A DNA stretch of 64,000 nt from G963667975 sp963677395. GTDB taxonomy: Bacteria > Bacteroidota > Bacteroidia > Bacteroidales > G963667975. Positions 1 through 10,303 of the stretch are shown piece after piece. Each line of letters starts with the position of its first letter. The first letter of the stretch is position 1. Made by a program: the position numbers and the translations under genes. The DNA is taken from contig OY781965.2 in assembly GCA_963677395.2 (NCBI GenBank), forward strand, positions 1,426,001-1,490,000, read 5' to 3'. The notes beneath the pieces were generated by a model. That model was not told the origin of the DNA and did no database searches. It saw only the letters and a program-made list of their open reading frames with translations.

Positions 1-2863
1 GGCAGATGGAAACAGGATTGGGCAAAATTGTGAGCAATGGGGACGGCTTAACAGTAACTGTTGTACTTACAGAGTCTTTACAACCATTATTCGATCCATA
101 AAGCATATAGGATTGTGTGCTGACAGGAGATGCATTAACGGAGCTGCCTGATGATCCGGTACTCCAGCTTAGTACAGTAGAAGAAGGATTGGCGGTTCCG
201 GTTAATTGAACTGTTTCGCCTGTGCAGATAGATGGTGCAGACGGGTTTATTTGTATTTGAGGAAGGGCACTGACTGTTAATTGTATAGTATCACTCCCGT
301 TACATCCTGATGAATTAATGACCTTCAGCCAATAAGTTCCACTTGTAGTTGCATCAATTGATGAAGTAATAGCACCTGTTGACCATTGATAGGTTGTATA
401 AGTCTGACTTGGATGTATATTTATAGTTTGTCCCTGGCAAATGGTAGTATCGTTCCCTATATTTACCTGTAGGGCTTGGGGTGGCAGGATGGTAGCTGAA
501 TCAGTGGCAATACAGCCAGCAGAGTCAATAACAGTGAGTTTATATGTTCCGGCAGAAAGGTTTGTCGCGTTAGCAGTATGTTGAACTGGCATGGAGTTCC
601 ATGTATAAGCATACGGGTTTATCCCTCCAATTACAGATGAACTGATGGTTCCGTTATTACCTCCTACACAGATAGGGGATACGGCTTGCAAAGACGTAAT
701 TGTTAAACTGTCAACCCTTACTTTTGCCGAATCGATTATCGTGCATCCATTTGAACTTTTTGCATTTACCCAGTAAATGCCGGGTTGAGAAACTGTAATT
801 GTTGGGGTTGTCGCTCCTGTTGACCATAGATAATTTGAAAAGCCGATACCTGGATTAAATACAGCATTTTTCCCATTACAGAGAATCGTATCCCGAATAA
901 TGTTACTTTGCAATCCCAATACATTCACCAGAATTGTATCTCTGGCAACACAGCCAACGTTGTTTGTTACTTTTAACGAGTATGTTCCGCTGTTTAATAC
1001 ATTCAATGTTTGAGTTAGAGCGCCTGTTGACCATTGATATGTTGTATAGCTGTTTCCCGGATTGAGTGTGAGATTTTGCCCTTGGCAAATGGTTGTGTCG
1101 TTCCCGAGATTTACACTTATATTCGAAACGTAAACTTTTACAGAATCGAAACACGTTGTTACTCCATTACTAACTGTAACGTAGTATGTTGTAGTTTGAG
1201 TAGGGTTAACCGTGATTGTTTGAGCAGTATCTCCGGTTGACCAAACTATTTGAATAGGATTGGATTGCTGAACAACTCCAAAAAGAGATTGAACTTCGGT
1301 GGGATTTAAAGCTCTGTTGTAAATGCGAATCTCATCCAGAGAACCATTAAGCGGATACCAGTAGCTGTCATATCTTCCGAAATAGAGATTGTTGTTATTG
1401 GCTGTAATGAAATTTACATTGTTGGCAGGTTGCGATGCAATTAAACATCCATTGGTGTATATTTTCGATTCTGTGGCTGTGAAAACATATGCAATATGTT
1501 GCCAGTTTGCCAAGTTAAATGTGTTGTATGTGCCTGATACATTCATGTTTGCCCCGGTATTGCCAAATCGTGCCTGCATAGTGTTTGATGAAATAGCACC
1601 GGTTAATCCGTAAAAACCACTGGTTTCTGATTTCTTTGCAAACAGACAGTAAATACCATTTGTTGTTGAATAATTTCCTCCCGGATCCATCCCGTTTAGC
1701 CCATTCAACTTGTAGAAAAATGAGATGGTCATCTGATTTGTAAATTGAAGAGAAGGGCTGTTGGGAACTTCCACAAAATTTGAATTGTAGTAACCTCCAA
1801 AGCGTAAAGCTTTATTTGGATTTCCAAAGCGATCAGGTGTTCCAAATGCACCGTAGATATATCCGTGATTTCCATAACCGCTGAGATCGGTTACGTTGCT
1901 ATCTAATGGGTAATAGGCTACTAACCCTTGTTGCAGGTTTACAGAAGAAATCGGGTATTGGCATTGAACCTGCTGTACACCACTTACTGTAAGGGTAGCG
2001 CTGGTTCCTTTACAAATGGTAGTATCATTTCCGGCATTTACATTCATCAAAAGAACCTGAATTGTATCACTCATCATACATCCTTTAGAATCAGTTACCT
2101 GTACTACATAATTTCCACTTTGTGTAATATTGACTATTTGTGCATTTGCTCCGTTTGACCAGTGGTAAGAGGGATATCCACTTCCTGCATTTAATGGATA
2201 AACAGTAGATTGGCAAAGCATTGTGTCGGCTCCCAAATTAATTACCGAATAAGTAATGTAGGGCCTTAATTGTGTATTTCCATTATATTCGGAAGAATAA
2301 AAACCACGCCATCCACCATTACTGTAGCCAGGTGTATTGTATAGATAAAAACCGTTATTTATAAACGTGCCAGCCTGCCATCCTTTTACTAATTGAGTTA
2401 AATCAAGTGTAATCCAGGCGGGAGTTGCGGAATGGCTTATAATAACAGAATCATATTTTATAAGAGTATCAATGCCAGGTTTATTATTCCATTTTACGCC
2501 AATTTCGTTCCATGGAGCAGTGGCTCTATAAACCTGAATTTTTGAATCCTGATTAACGGAGGTGTCTCCATCGTAGTTGTAAAGATGTAATCTCACATTA
2601 CATGCCTTGGCAGGAATAAGTAATTCATTAAAGTTTATTAAAATACGAGATGCTCCACTTGAACTCCACTGATCCCCTTTCGATATGAGTACAGATTCAT
2701 TTCCATGGTTTGTATTTATTAAAACAGCACCGTTTGCAGTATCAGTAGAAATGTAGGTATCCAGACTAATTGGAAAGGTTTGTGCATCGCAATTTTGATT
2801 AATTAACAACGGCACAACGAAGACGAGAAGTCCGAATATTAAAAACTTAGCGGGGGATTTCAT
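1..2863 (-). CDS. Modular secreted surface protein (DNRLRE, LamG, PKD/Ig-like, SprB repeats), C-terminus off window
   Basis: An open frame of about 954 codons starts at ATG 2863 and has no stop before the left edge, so the 3' end is missing. The N-terminus (MKSPAKFLIFGLLVFVVPLL) is a signal peptide. Residues ~30-190 read as a DNRLRE-type domain (sheet-rich, ending PAWITLDLTQLVKGW). Short Ig/PKD-like units follow, with the recurrent pattern NxGNDTTICQGQ...YTTYQWSTG. A LamG/concanavalin-like domain lies at ~300-525 (GLVAYYPLDSN ... NGSLDEIRIYNRAL). A SprB-like repeat lies near 720-795 (NGTISSSVIGGINPYAYTW). Proteins with this architecture in Bacteroidota normally end in a T9SS sorting domain, which would lie outside the window (inference). 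Role: extracellular binding or adhesion; the ligand is unknown. A -7-like box sits just upstream at 2883-2890. Confidence 0.85.
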   Translation of the reverse strand, partial: MKSPAKFLIFGLLVFVVPLLINQNCDAQTFPISLDTYISTDTANGAVLINTNHGNESVLISKGDQWSSSGASRILINFNELLIPAKACNVRLHLYNYDGDTSVNQDSKIQVYRATAPWNEIGVKWNNKPGIDTLIKYDSVIISHSATPAWITLDLTQLVKGWQAGTFINNGFYLYNTPGYSNGGWRGFYSSEYNGNTQLRPYITYSVINLGADTMLCQSTVYPLNAGSGYPSYHWSNGANAQIVNITQSGNYVVQVTDSKGCMMSDTIQVLLMNVNAGNDTTICKGTSATLTVSGVQQVQCQYPISSVNLQQGLVAYYPLDSNVTDLSGYGNHGYIYGAFGTPDRFGNPNKALRFGGYYNSNFVEVPNSPSLQFTNQMTISFFYKLNGLNGMDPGGNYSTTNGIYCLFAKKSETSGFYGLTGAISSNTMQARFGNTGANMNVSGTYNTFNLANWQHIAYVFTATESKIYTNGCLIASQPANNVNFITANNNNLYFGRYDSYWYPLNGSLDEIRIYNRALNPTEVQSLFGVVQQSNPIQIVWSTGDTAQTITVNPTQTTTYYVTVSNGVTTCFDSVKVYVSNISVNLGNDTTICQGQNLTLNPGNSYTTYQWSTGALTQTLNVLNSGTYSLKVTNNVGCVARDTILVNVLGLQSNIIRDTILCNGKNAVFNPGIGFSNYLWSTGATTPTITVSQPGIYWVNAKSSNGCTIIDSAKVRVDSLTITSLQAVSPICVGGNNGTISSSVIGGINPYAYTWNSMPVQHTANATNLSAGTYKLTVIDSAGCIATDSATILPPQALQVNIGNDTTICQGQTINIHPSQTYTTYQWSTGAITSSIDATTSGTYWLKVINSSGCNGSDTIQLTVSALPQIQINPSAPSICTGETVQLTGTANPSSTVLSWSTGSSGSSVNASPVSTQSYMLYGSNNGCKDSVSTTVTVKPSPLLTILPNPVSIC

Positions 2864-3428
2864 TATATTTCATTAGAGTCCACAAACTTACATAAATTTC
2901 AATTAAACACATACCAAAATAATAATCAACAGCAATTCAGCGTGAATAAAAAATAGAATGCCGTAGAAAAGGAGGTTAATTACCAAAACAATAGCTATTT
3001 GTGTTAATAATGTTAAGAAATTGACAGTTCTATGTTGAAGGGTGAATTTTAGTTCGTCTCTTGGTTTTTAGTGAACTTAGCTTTGAGGTTTGACTTGTTT
3101 TTTCTTAGTAAATAATTCCCAAAATTTATAATTAGGTAGATGGAAGGTTAAGTAGTTTATCCGAAAATAAGATATTAATACTCATTCATAATAAAACTAA
3201 AAAATAAGTTAATAAAATAATTTAAAGCTAATTATTGTAAGATATAAATAAAAATATATTTGAATGAATTTTTTTTATAATATTTGATATTATATTGAAA
3301 GCCAATAAGCCAACAAATATTTCAGTTAAATACACATGCAAAATAATAGTCAATATTTTCTAAATTAGCTTTTCCAACTATTATTTTCCACTAAACCTAA
3401 TAAGTAGGCTTGACTTAACATAATAGAC
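2864..3428. other. AT-rich intergenic region, 565 bp
   Basis: This stretch lies upstream of the surface protein gene and downstream of the exporter gene, both on the minus strand. Apart from the -7 box at 2883-2890 I see no gene, RNA or repeat in it. It is strongly AT-rich with many short A/T runs, and has only a weak 6-bp hairpin after the exporter stop (around 3396-3415), not a convincing terminator. Confidence 0.6.
2883..2890 (-). promoter_or_regulatory. Bacteroidota -7 box for the modular surface protein
   Basis: Read on the minus strand this is TAAGTTTG, an exact match to the Bacteroidota -7 consensus TAnnTTTG. A TTTG (-33-like) lies at 2915-2918 on the same strand. The predicted start of transcription is ~10-15 nt upstream of the ATG at 2863, giving a very short leader. 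Confidence 0.5.
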
Positions 3429-5627
3429 TCAACTCCCTAATTCTAACTGATTTTTCACTAATTCGTAATACTTGCCTTTGAAGTTAGTAAGTTCAGAATG
3501 AGTTCCTCTTTCTGCAATTTTGCCTTTTTCAAGCACTATTATTTGGTCAGCATTTTTTACGGTACTTAGACGATGTGCAACAACTACAACTGTTTTCCCT
3601 TTAAAAAATTCATCCAAATTTTTCATAATTATGCTTTCGTTATTGGCATCCAAAGCATTAGTGGCTTCGTCGAAAAAGATAAAATCAGGGTCTTTGTAAA
3701 CGGCACGGGCAATTAAAATTCGTTGTTTCTGTCCTTGGCTCAAACCACTACCTTCTTGCCCAATCTTTGTATTGTAAGCAAGAGGTAGTGTTTCGATAAA
3801 ATCTTGTATATTAGCTACTTTAACGGCATGCATCAATTTTGTTTTATCAACAATTTCTTCACCAATTGCAATATTTTCGGCTATGCTGTCTGAAAAAATA
3901 AAACCATCTTGCATTACAGCACCACAGCGAGAACGCCATGTTTGTGTATTAATATTGGTCAAATTTATTTCACCAATGCGAATATCACCGGCTGTTGGTG
4001 GATAAAAGCCCAACAAAAGCTTTACCAAAGTGGTTTTTCCACTTCCGCTTGTACCAACAATAGCTGTAATTTTACCTTGTGGTATTTCTAAATTAATGGC
4101 ATTGAGTACCAAAGGGGAATGTGGCCCTTCATAACGAAAATCAAGGTTTTGTATGCGAATGCTGTGCTTTTCGGGAAGATGTTGCAACCGCATTTCGTCC
4201 ATGGGTTCTTCGTCGTCTTTTTTATGTATTTCGCCTAAGCGTTCCAGGCTTATTTTAGCATCTTGCAAGGCTTGCATAAATCCTATCAACTGGTCGATAG
4301 GAGCGCTTATTTGTCCTACAATATATTGTACCGACATCATCATCCCTAAGGTCATTTTCCCTTCAATAACCAAACGTGCCGACAAAAAGCTTATCAACAC
4401 ATTGGTAGTTTGTGAAAAGATTAATGAGCCGATATGTTGCCATTGCCCCAAAGCAAGCCCTTTTACACTTACACGAAACAATTTTGCCTGAATATGTTCC
4501 CATTTCCATCGTTTTTGTTTTTCGCAATTGTTTAGTTTGATTTCTTGCATTCCGGTGATTAACTGGAATAGATTGCTTTGATTATCGGATGCTTGTTGGA
4601 AACGCTTAAAATCTAATTCTCGACGTTTTTTCATAAACAGCAATATCCAAACTACGTATAAAGCATTGCCCCCCAAAAAAACTAACAATATGGTTAAATT
4701 ATAATAGGCTAATACGGCTCCAAAAACTACCAAATTAACCATCGAAAATAAAGTAGAAAGTGAAGAACCTGTTAGAAAAGATTCAATACGGGTATGATCA
4801 CCAATACGTTGCATGATATCGCCTATCTTTTTGGTGTCGAAAAAGCCAATAGGTAGCTTCATCAGTTTTATTAAAAAATCAGAAATCAACGATATATTAA
4901 TTCGCGTGCTGATATGCAACAATATCCAACTTCGGATAAATTCAACCATTATTTTGCCAACAGTTAACACCAACTGGGCTACTAATATCAAGGTAACGAA
5001 GCCAAGGTTGTGGTTTGAAATACCCACATCTACAATGGCTTGTGTTAGAAATGGAAATATTAGTTGCAACAAAGTACCCAACAACATTCCCAACAATAAT
5101 TGTACAATATATTTACGATAAGGCGTGAGATAGCGTAGAAAAAAGCTTATTTTGGTTTTGTCTTGTTTTTCGCCTTCGAAATTATAAAAATCAGGCGTGG
5201 GTTCTAATAATAAGGCAATACCTCTTTCTTCACCTTGGGTTTGGGTACTAAGCCATGATTTTAGAAATTCTTCCTTAGTATATTTGAGTAATCCGTGTCC
5301 GGGATCGGCTACACATATTTCTTCTCCTTTTTTTATTATTTTGTAAACTACTACAAAATGGTTCTGATTCCAATGCACAATACAGGGCAATAAAGCTTCA
5401 TCCACTAATTGCTGAAAGCTAATGCGGACACCCATAGTACGGTACCCAATACTTTCTGCAGCATCGCTAATACCTTGCATAGAAACACCTGCATTTGTAA
5501 TATAACTCCGCTCACGAAGATAATTTAAGCTATACTCTTTGCCATGCGATTTGGCAATCATACGCAGGCAAGAAGGACCGCAATCCATTGCATCGAGTTG
5601 TTTGTAAAATGGAAATTTTAATATCAT
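3429..5627 (-). CDS. Peptidase-containing ABC exporter (C39 peptidase, TM and ATPase in one chain) of the lanthipeptide cluster
   Basis: A 732-residue bacteriocin-type exporter that cleaves double-glycine leaders on the cytoplasmic side and pumps the product out. Residues 1-130 are a C39 peptidase: oxyanion Gln10, catalytic Cys16 in DAMDCGPSC, His90 in NQNHFVVVY, Asp108 in VADPGHG. A six-helix transmembrane region follows (~155-440), then an ATPase domain with Walker A GTSGSGKTT, signature LSQGQKQR and Walker B FIFFDEATNALD. All catalytic residues are present. It is the last gene of the minus-strand cluster, 119 bp after the HlyD-type gene and with no obvious promoter in that gap. The precursor at 12650-12898 has exactly the Gly-Gly leader this peptidase family cuts, so it is the expected substrate. 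No outer-membrane channel gene is adjacent. Confidence 0.95.
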   Translation of the reverse strand: MILKFPFYKQLDAMDCGPSCLRMIAKSHGKEYSLNYLRERSYITNAGVSMQGISDAAESIGYRTMGVRISFQQLVDEALLPCIVHWNQNHFVVVYKIIKKGEEICVADPGHGLLKYTKEEFLKSWLSTQTQGEERGIALLLEPTPDFYNFEGEKQDKTKISFFLRYLTPYRKYIVQLLLGMLLGTLLQLIFPFLTQAIVDVGISNHNLGFVTLILVAQLVLTVGKIMVEFIRSWILLHISTRINISLISDFLIKLMKLPIGFFDTKKIGDIMQRIGDHTRIESFLTGSSLSTLFSMVNLVVFGAVLAYYNLTILLVFLGGNALYVVWILLFMKKRRELDFKRFQQASDNQSNLFQLITGMQEIKLNNCEKQKRWKWEHIQAKLFRVSVKGLALGQWQHIGSLIFSQTTNVLISFLSARLVIEGKMTLGMMMSVQYIVGQISAPIDQLIGFMQALQDAKISLERLGEIHKKDDEEPMDEMRLQHLPEKHSIRIQNLDFRYEGPHSPLVLNAINLEIPQGKITAIVGTSGSGKTTLVKLLLGFYPPTAGDIRIGEINLTNINTQTWRSRCGAVMQDGFIFSDSIAENIAIGEEIVDKTKLMHAVKVANIQDFIETLPLAYNTKIGQEGSGLSQGQKQRILIARAVYKDPDFIFFDEATNALDANNESIIMKNLDEFFKGKTVVVVAHRLSTVKNADQIIVLEKGKIAERGTHSELTNFKGKYYELVKNQLELGS

Positions 5628-5746
5628 TAATATATTATTTTCAGTACATTTATTTTATTAATATCAGTCCGGAAACTTCTAGGCCTGTGTGCTTTTTTAC
5701 ATTTCTGCCTCCTGACTTCAATTCATATTTCACTATTCTATCATCT

Positions 5747-7072
5747 TTACAAATTCATTCTTCCTTTTATTAATGCTTTTATCGGGTTAAAAAAACGTTC
5801 TATCAAGCGAACATCTTCGGTAATTATTTCAGCTTCGCCGGTCATGCCGTTTTTAAAATTCAATTCTTTGTTATACGTTGTTTTTAAACCGTTTGGCATT
5901 TCTATTATTAATGCCCATGTTTTGTCATCAGGTACGGGTGAAATGTTTTCTACCTTACCTTCCACCAAACCGTATTCCATGTATGGAAAATCGCTTAGGC
6001 GTATTAATACTTTTTGATTTGGTTTTACTTTTCCGGCTCCACTCAAGGGTAATTGTAAACGACCGCTTATTTTGCCTTTGCCTTGTGGCACTACATTTAC
6101 CACTTTATCTCCTACTGTTACTTGCTGATTAACGCTCCAAAATTTGGTAAATACTACCTTGCCGGCAATGGGAGCGGTTAATAAATAGGTTTGTTTCCAA
6201 CTGCCAAGCTGATTGTGTAAGGTTTCTATGCTTTGTTTGAGAGCTATTTGCAATTGTTGACTTTGCTCTTCTTGTTGCAATTGGAGTTCTTCAATTTGCT
6301 GGTCTAATTGTGCCATTTGTATTTTTGTAGATGCCAGCGTAATACGACTACCTTCAAAAGAGTATTTTTTTTGCAGATAGGCAGATTGCTTTTTCTCGAA
6401 ATCAGCGGTGGCAATTACCTGGTTTTTGTGCAGCGTGGAATCTCTATTGTATTCCCGCGCTGCCAATTGCAGGTCATTTTCTAAAATATCACGTTGCGTA
6501 TAAAGGCGGTTGTAATAGAGATTGGTCATTGACTTTTGTTGTTGCAAAGCTTTGACTTTTTTGGTATTCAAATCCAATTTGTAGAAACGTTGATAATCCT
6601 TTAACGCTTTATCAAAATTGGCAAATACTGCTTGTAAATCGCCCAAAACCCAAGCTTGTTGTGTCGTAATATTAAGCTGTTTGAGTGTGTTGTTTTGATA
6701 AAAGGGCATAATACTATCTAACATGACTTCTAATGCTTTTACATCTTTATAAACCGCTGGATTTTCGATAAGTACAAGAGGAGTGCCTGCTTTAACCTCT
6801 TGCCCGGGGTTTGCAAATACCTGAGCAATTTTCCCGCTTGATTTCCCCGATAAACTAACAGGCATATTTTCGGAATACAATGTAATTTCTGCCTTTAAAA
6901 CATCGGGATAATGAATAAACCAACTTATTACCAATATAAGCAAGATAATGAGCAGTATAAACGTGATTCCCCAACGAACCAGCGAGTTGGGAGTTTTACC
7001 CAATATTTCATCAATGGCTTCGCTGCGGAGTTCGATGGAATTAAAAACGATGTGTTTATCTTTTGTTGGCAT
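5747..7072 (-). CDS. HlyD-family periplasmic adaptor of the lanthipeptide exporter
   Basis: A 441-residue membrane-fusion protein that links an inner-membrane ABC exporter to an outer-membrane channel. A short cytoplasmic N-terminus is followed by one transmembrane helix at ~35-55 (WGITFILLIILLILVISWFI). Half of a lipoyl/barrel-sandwich domain comes next (GKIAQVFANPGQEVKAGTPLV), then a long Gln-rich coiled-coil hairpin (~105-290), the second half-motif (YLLTAPIAGKVVFTKFWSVNQQVTVGD), and a beta-barrel C-terminal region (NGMTGEAEIITEDVRLIERF). It lies 9 bp after the elimination-domain gene and upstream of the C39 exporter, which gives it a clear partner. A TolC-type channel would have to be supplied from elsewhere in the genome. 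Confidence 0.92.
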   Translation of the reverse strand: MPTKDKHIVFNSIELRSEAIDEILGKTPNSLVRWGITFILLIILLILVISWFIHYPDVLKAEITLYSENMPVSLSGKSSGKIAQVFANPGQEVKAGTPLVLIENPAVYKDVKALEVMLDSIMPFYQNNTLKQLNITTQQAWVLGDLQAVFANFDKALKDYQRFYKLDLNTKKVKALQQQKSMTNLYYNRLYTQRDILENDLQLAAREYNRDSTLHKNQVIATADFEKKQSAYLQKKYSFEGSRITLASTKIQMAQLDQQIEELQLQQEEQSQQLQIALKQSIETLHNQLGSWKQTYLLTAPIAGKVVFTKFWSVNQQVTVGDKVVNVVPQGKGKISGRLQLPLSGAGKVKPNQKVLIRLSDFPYMEYGLVEGKVENISPVPDDKTWALIIEMPNGLKTTYNKELNFKNGMTGEAEIITEDVRLIERFFNPIKALIKGRMNL

Positions 7073-7081
7073 AATTTGTCT

Positions 7082-7996
7082 TTAAAATTGCATCTCTAAT
7101 TTACTCTCCAAAGCTGGTTTGCTTTGTCTTGTTATTTGCGAGTAATAATATCGAAATAGAAAATCGTAAATTACCAACTCATATTTTCGTTGATTAGTTC
7201 TGAAAATACGATTAAGCATCATGTGAATATAACTTGTAAGTAAATTTGATAGTTCCATAGCTAATATATTATTTGTTTTTAAATTTAGGATATTATGTAT
7301 TATTGATTTTAATCTTGTTGATTTCTCAATAATAATATATTCATACTCTTTTAGAATTGTGCCATTTATGATATTTTCAATTTCATTTTTATAAGTGCGG
7401 TATTTTATCCCCAATTGTTTACGAGCATCTTTTGTAAGCCCAAATTCTTTACCAAAACTTTCCTGCATCACTTTGAGTAAATCATTTTTTTGTTGAAGAT
7501 TGTATCCAAAATCGTTGAGCAAAACATCAATCATTTTTAGTGATATTAACCAACGTGTGTTTTCTGTTTCATTTCCTTGTAACTCCTTAATTAAATTAAT
7601 ACATGTCATACTGTCAATGTAAAAAAAATCTTCTGAAAACTCTATTGAATTTGCTCCATATCTTTCTATTTCACGTTTATAAGTATCTGTCTGAACTTTC
7701 CAAATTAAATCATCTTCCACATATTGTTTAAAAGTATTATTAAAAATTAAAATTATTTCAGCTATTCTGCTTTTATCTATCAAATGAAAACGAATCCTTA
7801 AATGATATTTTGGATCTGTAAATCTTATAAAAAACCATTTATCAATGATTTGTTTTTTTAATAAATATTCAACTAATGGCATAATTGCCTCTCTAATAAT
7901 TGTTTCTGACGTTTTATATCCTGTATATATTTTAAAATAGAGCCACTCATCGCCTATAATAAAATTGCGTTGTGTTTTTTGTAAATTCGTGCTCAT
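7082..7996 (-). CDS. Lanthipeptide dehydratase, elimination-domain protein (SpaB_C / thiopeptide-type)
   Basis: A 304-residue stand-alone version of the C-terminal elimination domain of class I LanB. This domain removes glutamate from glutamylated Ser/Thr to give dehydroalanine or dehydrobutyrine. It shows the characteristic opening (GDEWLYFKIYTGYKTSE), the WFFIRFTDPKYHLRIRFHL segment, and the C-terminal LLTSYIHMMLNRIFRTNQRK helix. Its ATG overlaps the stop of the glutamylation-domain gene by 4 nt (7993-7996), indicating translational coupling and a 1:1 complex. Split LanB pairs are known from Bacteroidota lanthipeptide clusters (pinensins of Chitinophaga) and from thiopeptide clusters. The context of LanC plus a Cys-containing precursor favours a lanthipeptide over a thiopeptide. 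Confidence 0.93.
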   Translation of the reverse strand: MSTNLQKTQRNFIIGDEWLYFKIYTGYKTSETIIREAIMPLVEYLLKKQIIDKWFFIRFTDPKYHLRIRFHLIDKSRIAEIILIFNNTFKQYVEDDLIWKVQTDTYKREIERYGANSIEFSEDFFYIDSMTCINLIKELQGNETENTRWLISLKMIDVLLNDFGYNLQQKNDLLKVMQESFGKEFGLTKDARKQLGIKYRTYKNEIENIINGTILKEYEYIIIEKSTRLKSIIHNILNLKTNNILAMELSNLLTSYIHMMLNRIFRTNQRKYELVIYDFLFRYYYSQITRQSKPALESKLEMQF

Positions 7997-10248
7997 TTTT
8001 TCTTTTCTTCTTGTATAACAACTGATTTATAAAATGCCAAAATAAATTCATTGCAAAAAGTATTTCCATTAGTATCTTTGACTATCGCAGAATTTACATC
8101 AAAAGGAAACTCATTTAAAAAAAATGATGGACGTTTTTTAACGATTGAGAAAAGTGTTTTTATACTAACAATATTTTCGAAATCAACAAACATCTCATTA
8201 TCACCATCTGGCATAACTGCATAACGTGGAATTTGTAATTCTTTTCTCCAACTGTCTATTCTCTCCATTAATTCAGTATCATTTTTTATTGTAAGAAAAA
8301 CCTTTAAATCCTCATTTTTTATAATCCAACGAGCCAACGAAAGAATTAGATTTTTATACCTAACTCTTGGTAAAAAAGCATATTCATTTGTGAGATTGCT
8401 CCAGTTAAAACCAATGCCACCTCTGAGGTTTTGCGTTTGCGAATCGCATAAGAAATGATAAACAGGCATTGCACCAAAAGAATAATTATGTGCAGTACTT
8501 AGTCGAGGTATAATTTGTTTTTGAAGCTTTTTTGAATATAGCTTAACAATCCCCATTTGTGCAGAAACATACAAATCGGACAATGGTAATTGAAATTCTT
8601 TGTCCACAGCCGATTTTGCCAGATAGGGGATTTCATATTTACGTAAAATTGGGCGAAGCAAAATATTCCCTATTCTCGATTCTGGCAAATGAACAATTTC
8701 AGCGTAAATAACATCTGGATTAAGCTCCTGCTCGGTTTGCGTAATATTTAGTACATAATTGTGAAGTTCTTGGTCGGTATGGCAAAAGCGACCTAATAAG
8801 TTTGCTGCACTGGATCCACCTGCTGAATGTAAGTAAATTGATTTGTTTTCTTCATTATAAGCGAATATCTCACACATTACAGAAATAGTAGAAGGTAGAT
8901 CATCCCAGTTGGGTTTAATGTTTTCAAAATCTTTATCTGTTATTTCTATTTCTGTTTTCTTTTCTGCGTAAGCGGCTAAGAATTTTTTATGTAAAACAGA
9001 TTGTGTTCCGTTCCATTGAACATCAGTATTGTTATTAGCTGCTTGTAGTAAAACAATATCATCAATCAATGGATTAATATCTCCTTCCAATCCTGAATTT
9101 TGCCTATAACCAACCCCTAATTCTGTATCTAATACTTTTAATAATGATACAGATTGTTCTTCGTATCGTTCGTAAAATGATTTAGCAAATTCTGATAATA
9201 ATGTGTTGTTCGATGGTTTTGGTGTTAGTTTATTTAATAATACAAGTCCTTCGTAAATATCATCAATAATTTCCTTAGAAATAGCTGATTTTACGGTTGG
9301 TTTTAACATATCCGATTGAAAGAGAAATTTTATTTCAAATTCGGTTTTTAGCTCTTTAATAATTTCAACAATTTGATTGTAAAAAACTTGCGTTTCGCCA
9401 ATTGTATTTGCATCTATCGCATCTAATAAATCATTTATTTTTTTTAGGTTTGTTTTTAAATCTTCAATTTCGGGAATTGGCTCTAATACTTTCAGTAATT
9501 GTTCAAAATTTCCTTCTCCAGTAATGGACGGTTCCAATTCATTTACTAATAATTGATTATCAACTAATTCATTGATAAAGAATGTTGCATCTTCTATTGA
9601 TATATCTTCATCTATCAATAATTCGGCTAACTCATGTAAACAAGCACCATCACTGGCTTTTTTTAATACGTTTTGTACATATTCTGAATTATCGACAGAA
9701 ACAATATTATGCATTCGTTTTGCATTCAAATATTTATATTCTACATATCGTATTTGATCACCATATTCGTAAATACTGGTATTTGGGTAAAACTTGATTG
9801 TTTGTTTAACAATAGGGATTTTAGCAATATCTTGCGATAAGGCACACAGATAATTCATATCTAAGCGGGTATGCCTTGTGTAATTATTTCTTTCGCATAG
9901 TGCAATTTCAGTATTTTCGTTAATATTTCCCATAGTGCAACCCGCAAATAAACCAAAAGGTGTGCAGCGGGTGGACATTCTCGTTAAATAACGTAATACA
10001 GAATACGTTAGCCGTTCCTCTTCTTTTTTATCGGGCAGTTTGCCAACTAAATATTTAAGGATTTCGTCATATAAAACAGGCGAACCTAAATAAATGGCTT
10101 CTAAAATAGCAGTATCTTGTAAAATTATTTTTAAGACCTCCTCATTATTTTTCAGCCTAAAAAGAATATCTTCAAATTGGCTAAATGATAATAAAGGAGT
10201 TCTAAGAACAAAATTAATGAAGGGAAGGTATTTTATTTCTTGGGGCAT
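7993..10248 (-). CDS. lanB: Lanthipeptide dehydratase, glutamylation-domain protein (Lant_dehydr_N)
   Basis: A 751-residue N-terminal half of a split class I LanB. The family transfers glutamate from Glu-tRNA to Ser/Thr side chains of the precursor. Signature segments are visible: NFVLRTPLLSF near the start, TRMSTRCTPFGLFAGCTMG around residue 95 (the conserved TPFGLFAG motif), LDMNYLCAL, a DUF-like helical middle, and the C-terminal PESRIGNILLRPILRKYEIP and RVRYKNLILSLARW segments. It has a normal length for a glutamylation-only protein; the elimination domain is the next gene with a 4-nt overlap. A 110-bp gap separates it from lanC upstream and contains a good -7 box (10304-10311), so it may have its own promoter besides read-through. 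Confidence 0.94.
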   Translation of the reverse strand: MPQEIKYLPFINFVLRTPLLSFSQFEDILFRLKNNEEVLKIILQDTAILEAIYLGSPVLYDEILKYLVGKLPDKKEEERLTYSVLRYLTRMSTRCTPFGLFAGCTMGNINENTEIALCERNNYTRHTRLDMNYLCALSQDIAKIPIVKQTIKFYPNTSIYEYGDQIRYVEYKYLNAKRMHNIVSVDNSEYVQNVLKKASDGACLHELAELLIDEDISIEDATFFINELVDNQLLVNELEPSITGEGNFEQLLKVLEPIPEIEDLKTNLKKINDLLDAIDANTIGETQVFYNQIVEIIKELKTEFEIKFLFQSDMLKPTVKSAISKEIIDDIYEGLVLLNKLTPKPSNNTLLSEFAKSFYERYEEQSVSLLKVLDTELGVGYRQNSGLEGDINPLIDDIVLLQAANNNTDVQWNGTQSVLHKKFLAAYAEKKTEIEITDKDFENIKPNWDDLPSTISVMCEIFAYNEENKSIYLHSAGGSSAANLLGRFCHTDQELHNYVLNITQTEQELNPDVIYAEIVHLPESRIGNILLRPILRKYEIPYLAKSAVDKEFQLPLSDLYVSAQMGIVKLYSKKLQKQIIPRLSTAHNYSFGAMPVYHFLCDSQTQNLRGGIGFNWSNLTNEYAFLPRVRYKNLILSLARWIIKNEDLKVFLTIKNDTELMERIDSWRKELQIPRYAVMPDGDNEMFVDFENIVSIKTLFSIVKKRPSFFLNEFPFDVNSAIVKDTNGNTFCNEFILAFYKSVVIQEEKKK

Positions 10249-10303
10249 ATTTTTTTCTATTTTTTTCTCGTTGATTTTCGCATATACAAAACGCTGATTT
10301 CCG

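Noticed and set aside
4153..4491. Open frames antisense to the exporter, the alpha-2-macroglobulin and the giant genes
   Set aside because: They are shadows of strongly supported genes on the other strand and show no domains.
7082..10248. Thiopeptide cluster (suggested by the split dehydratase)
   Set aside because: No YcaO/cyclodehydratase or pyridine-forming enzyme is present; LanC with zinc ligands and a Thr/Cys core indicate a lanthipeptide.
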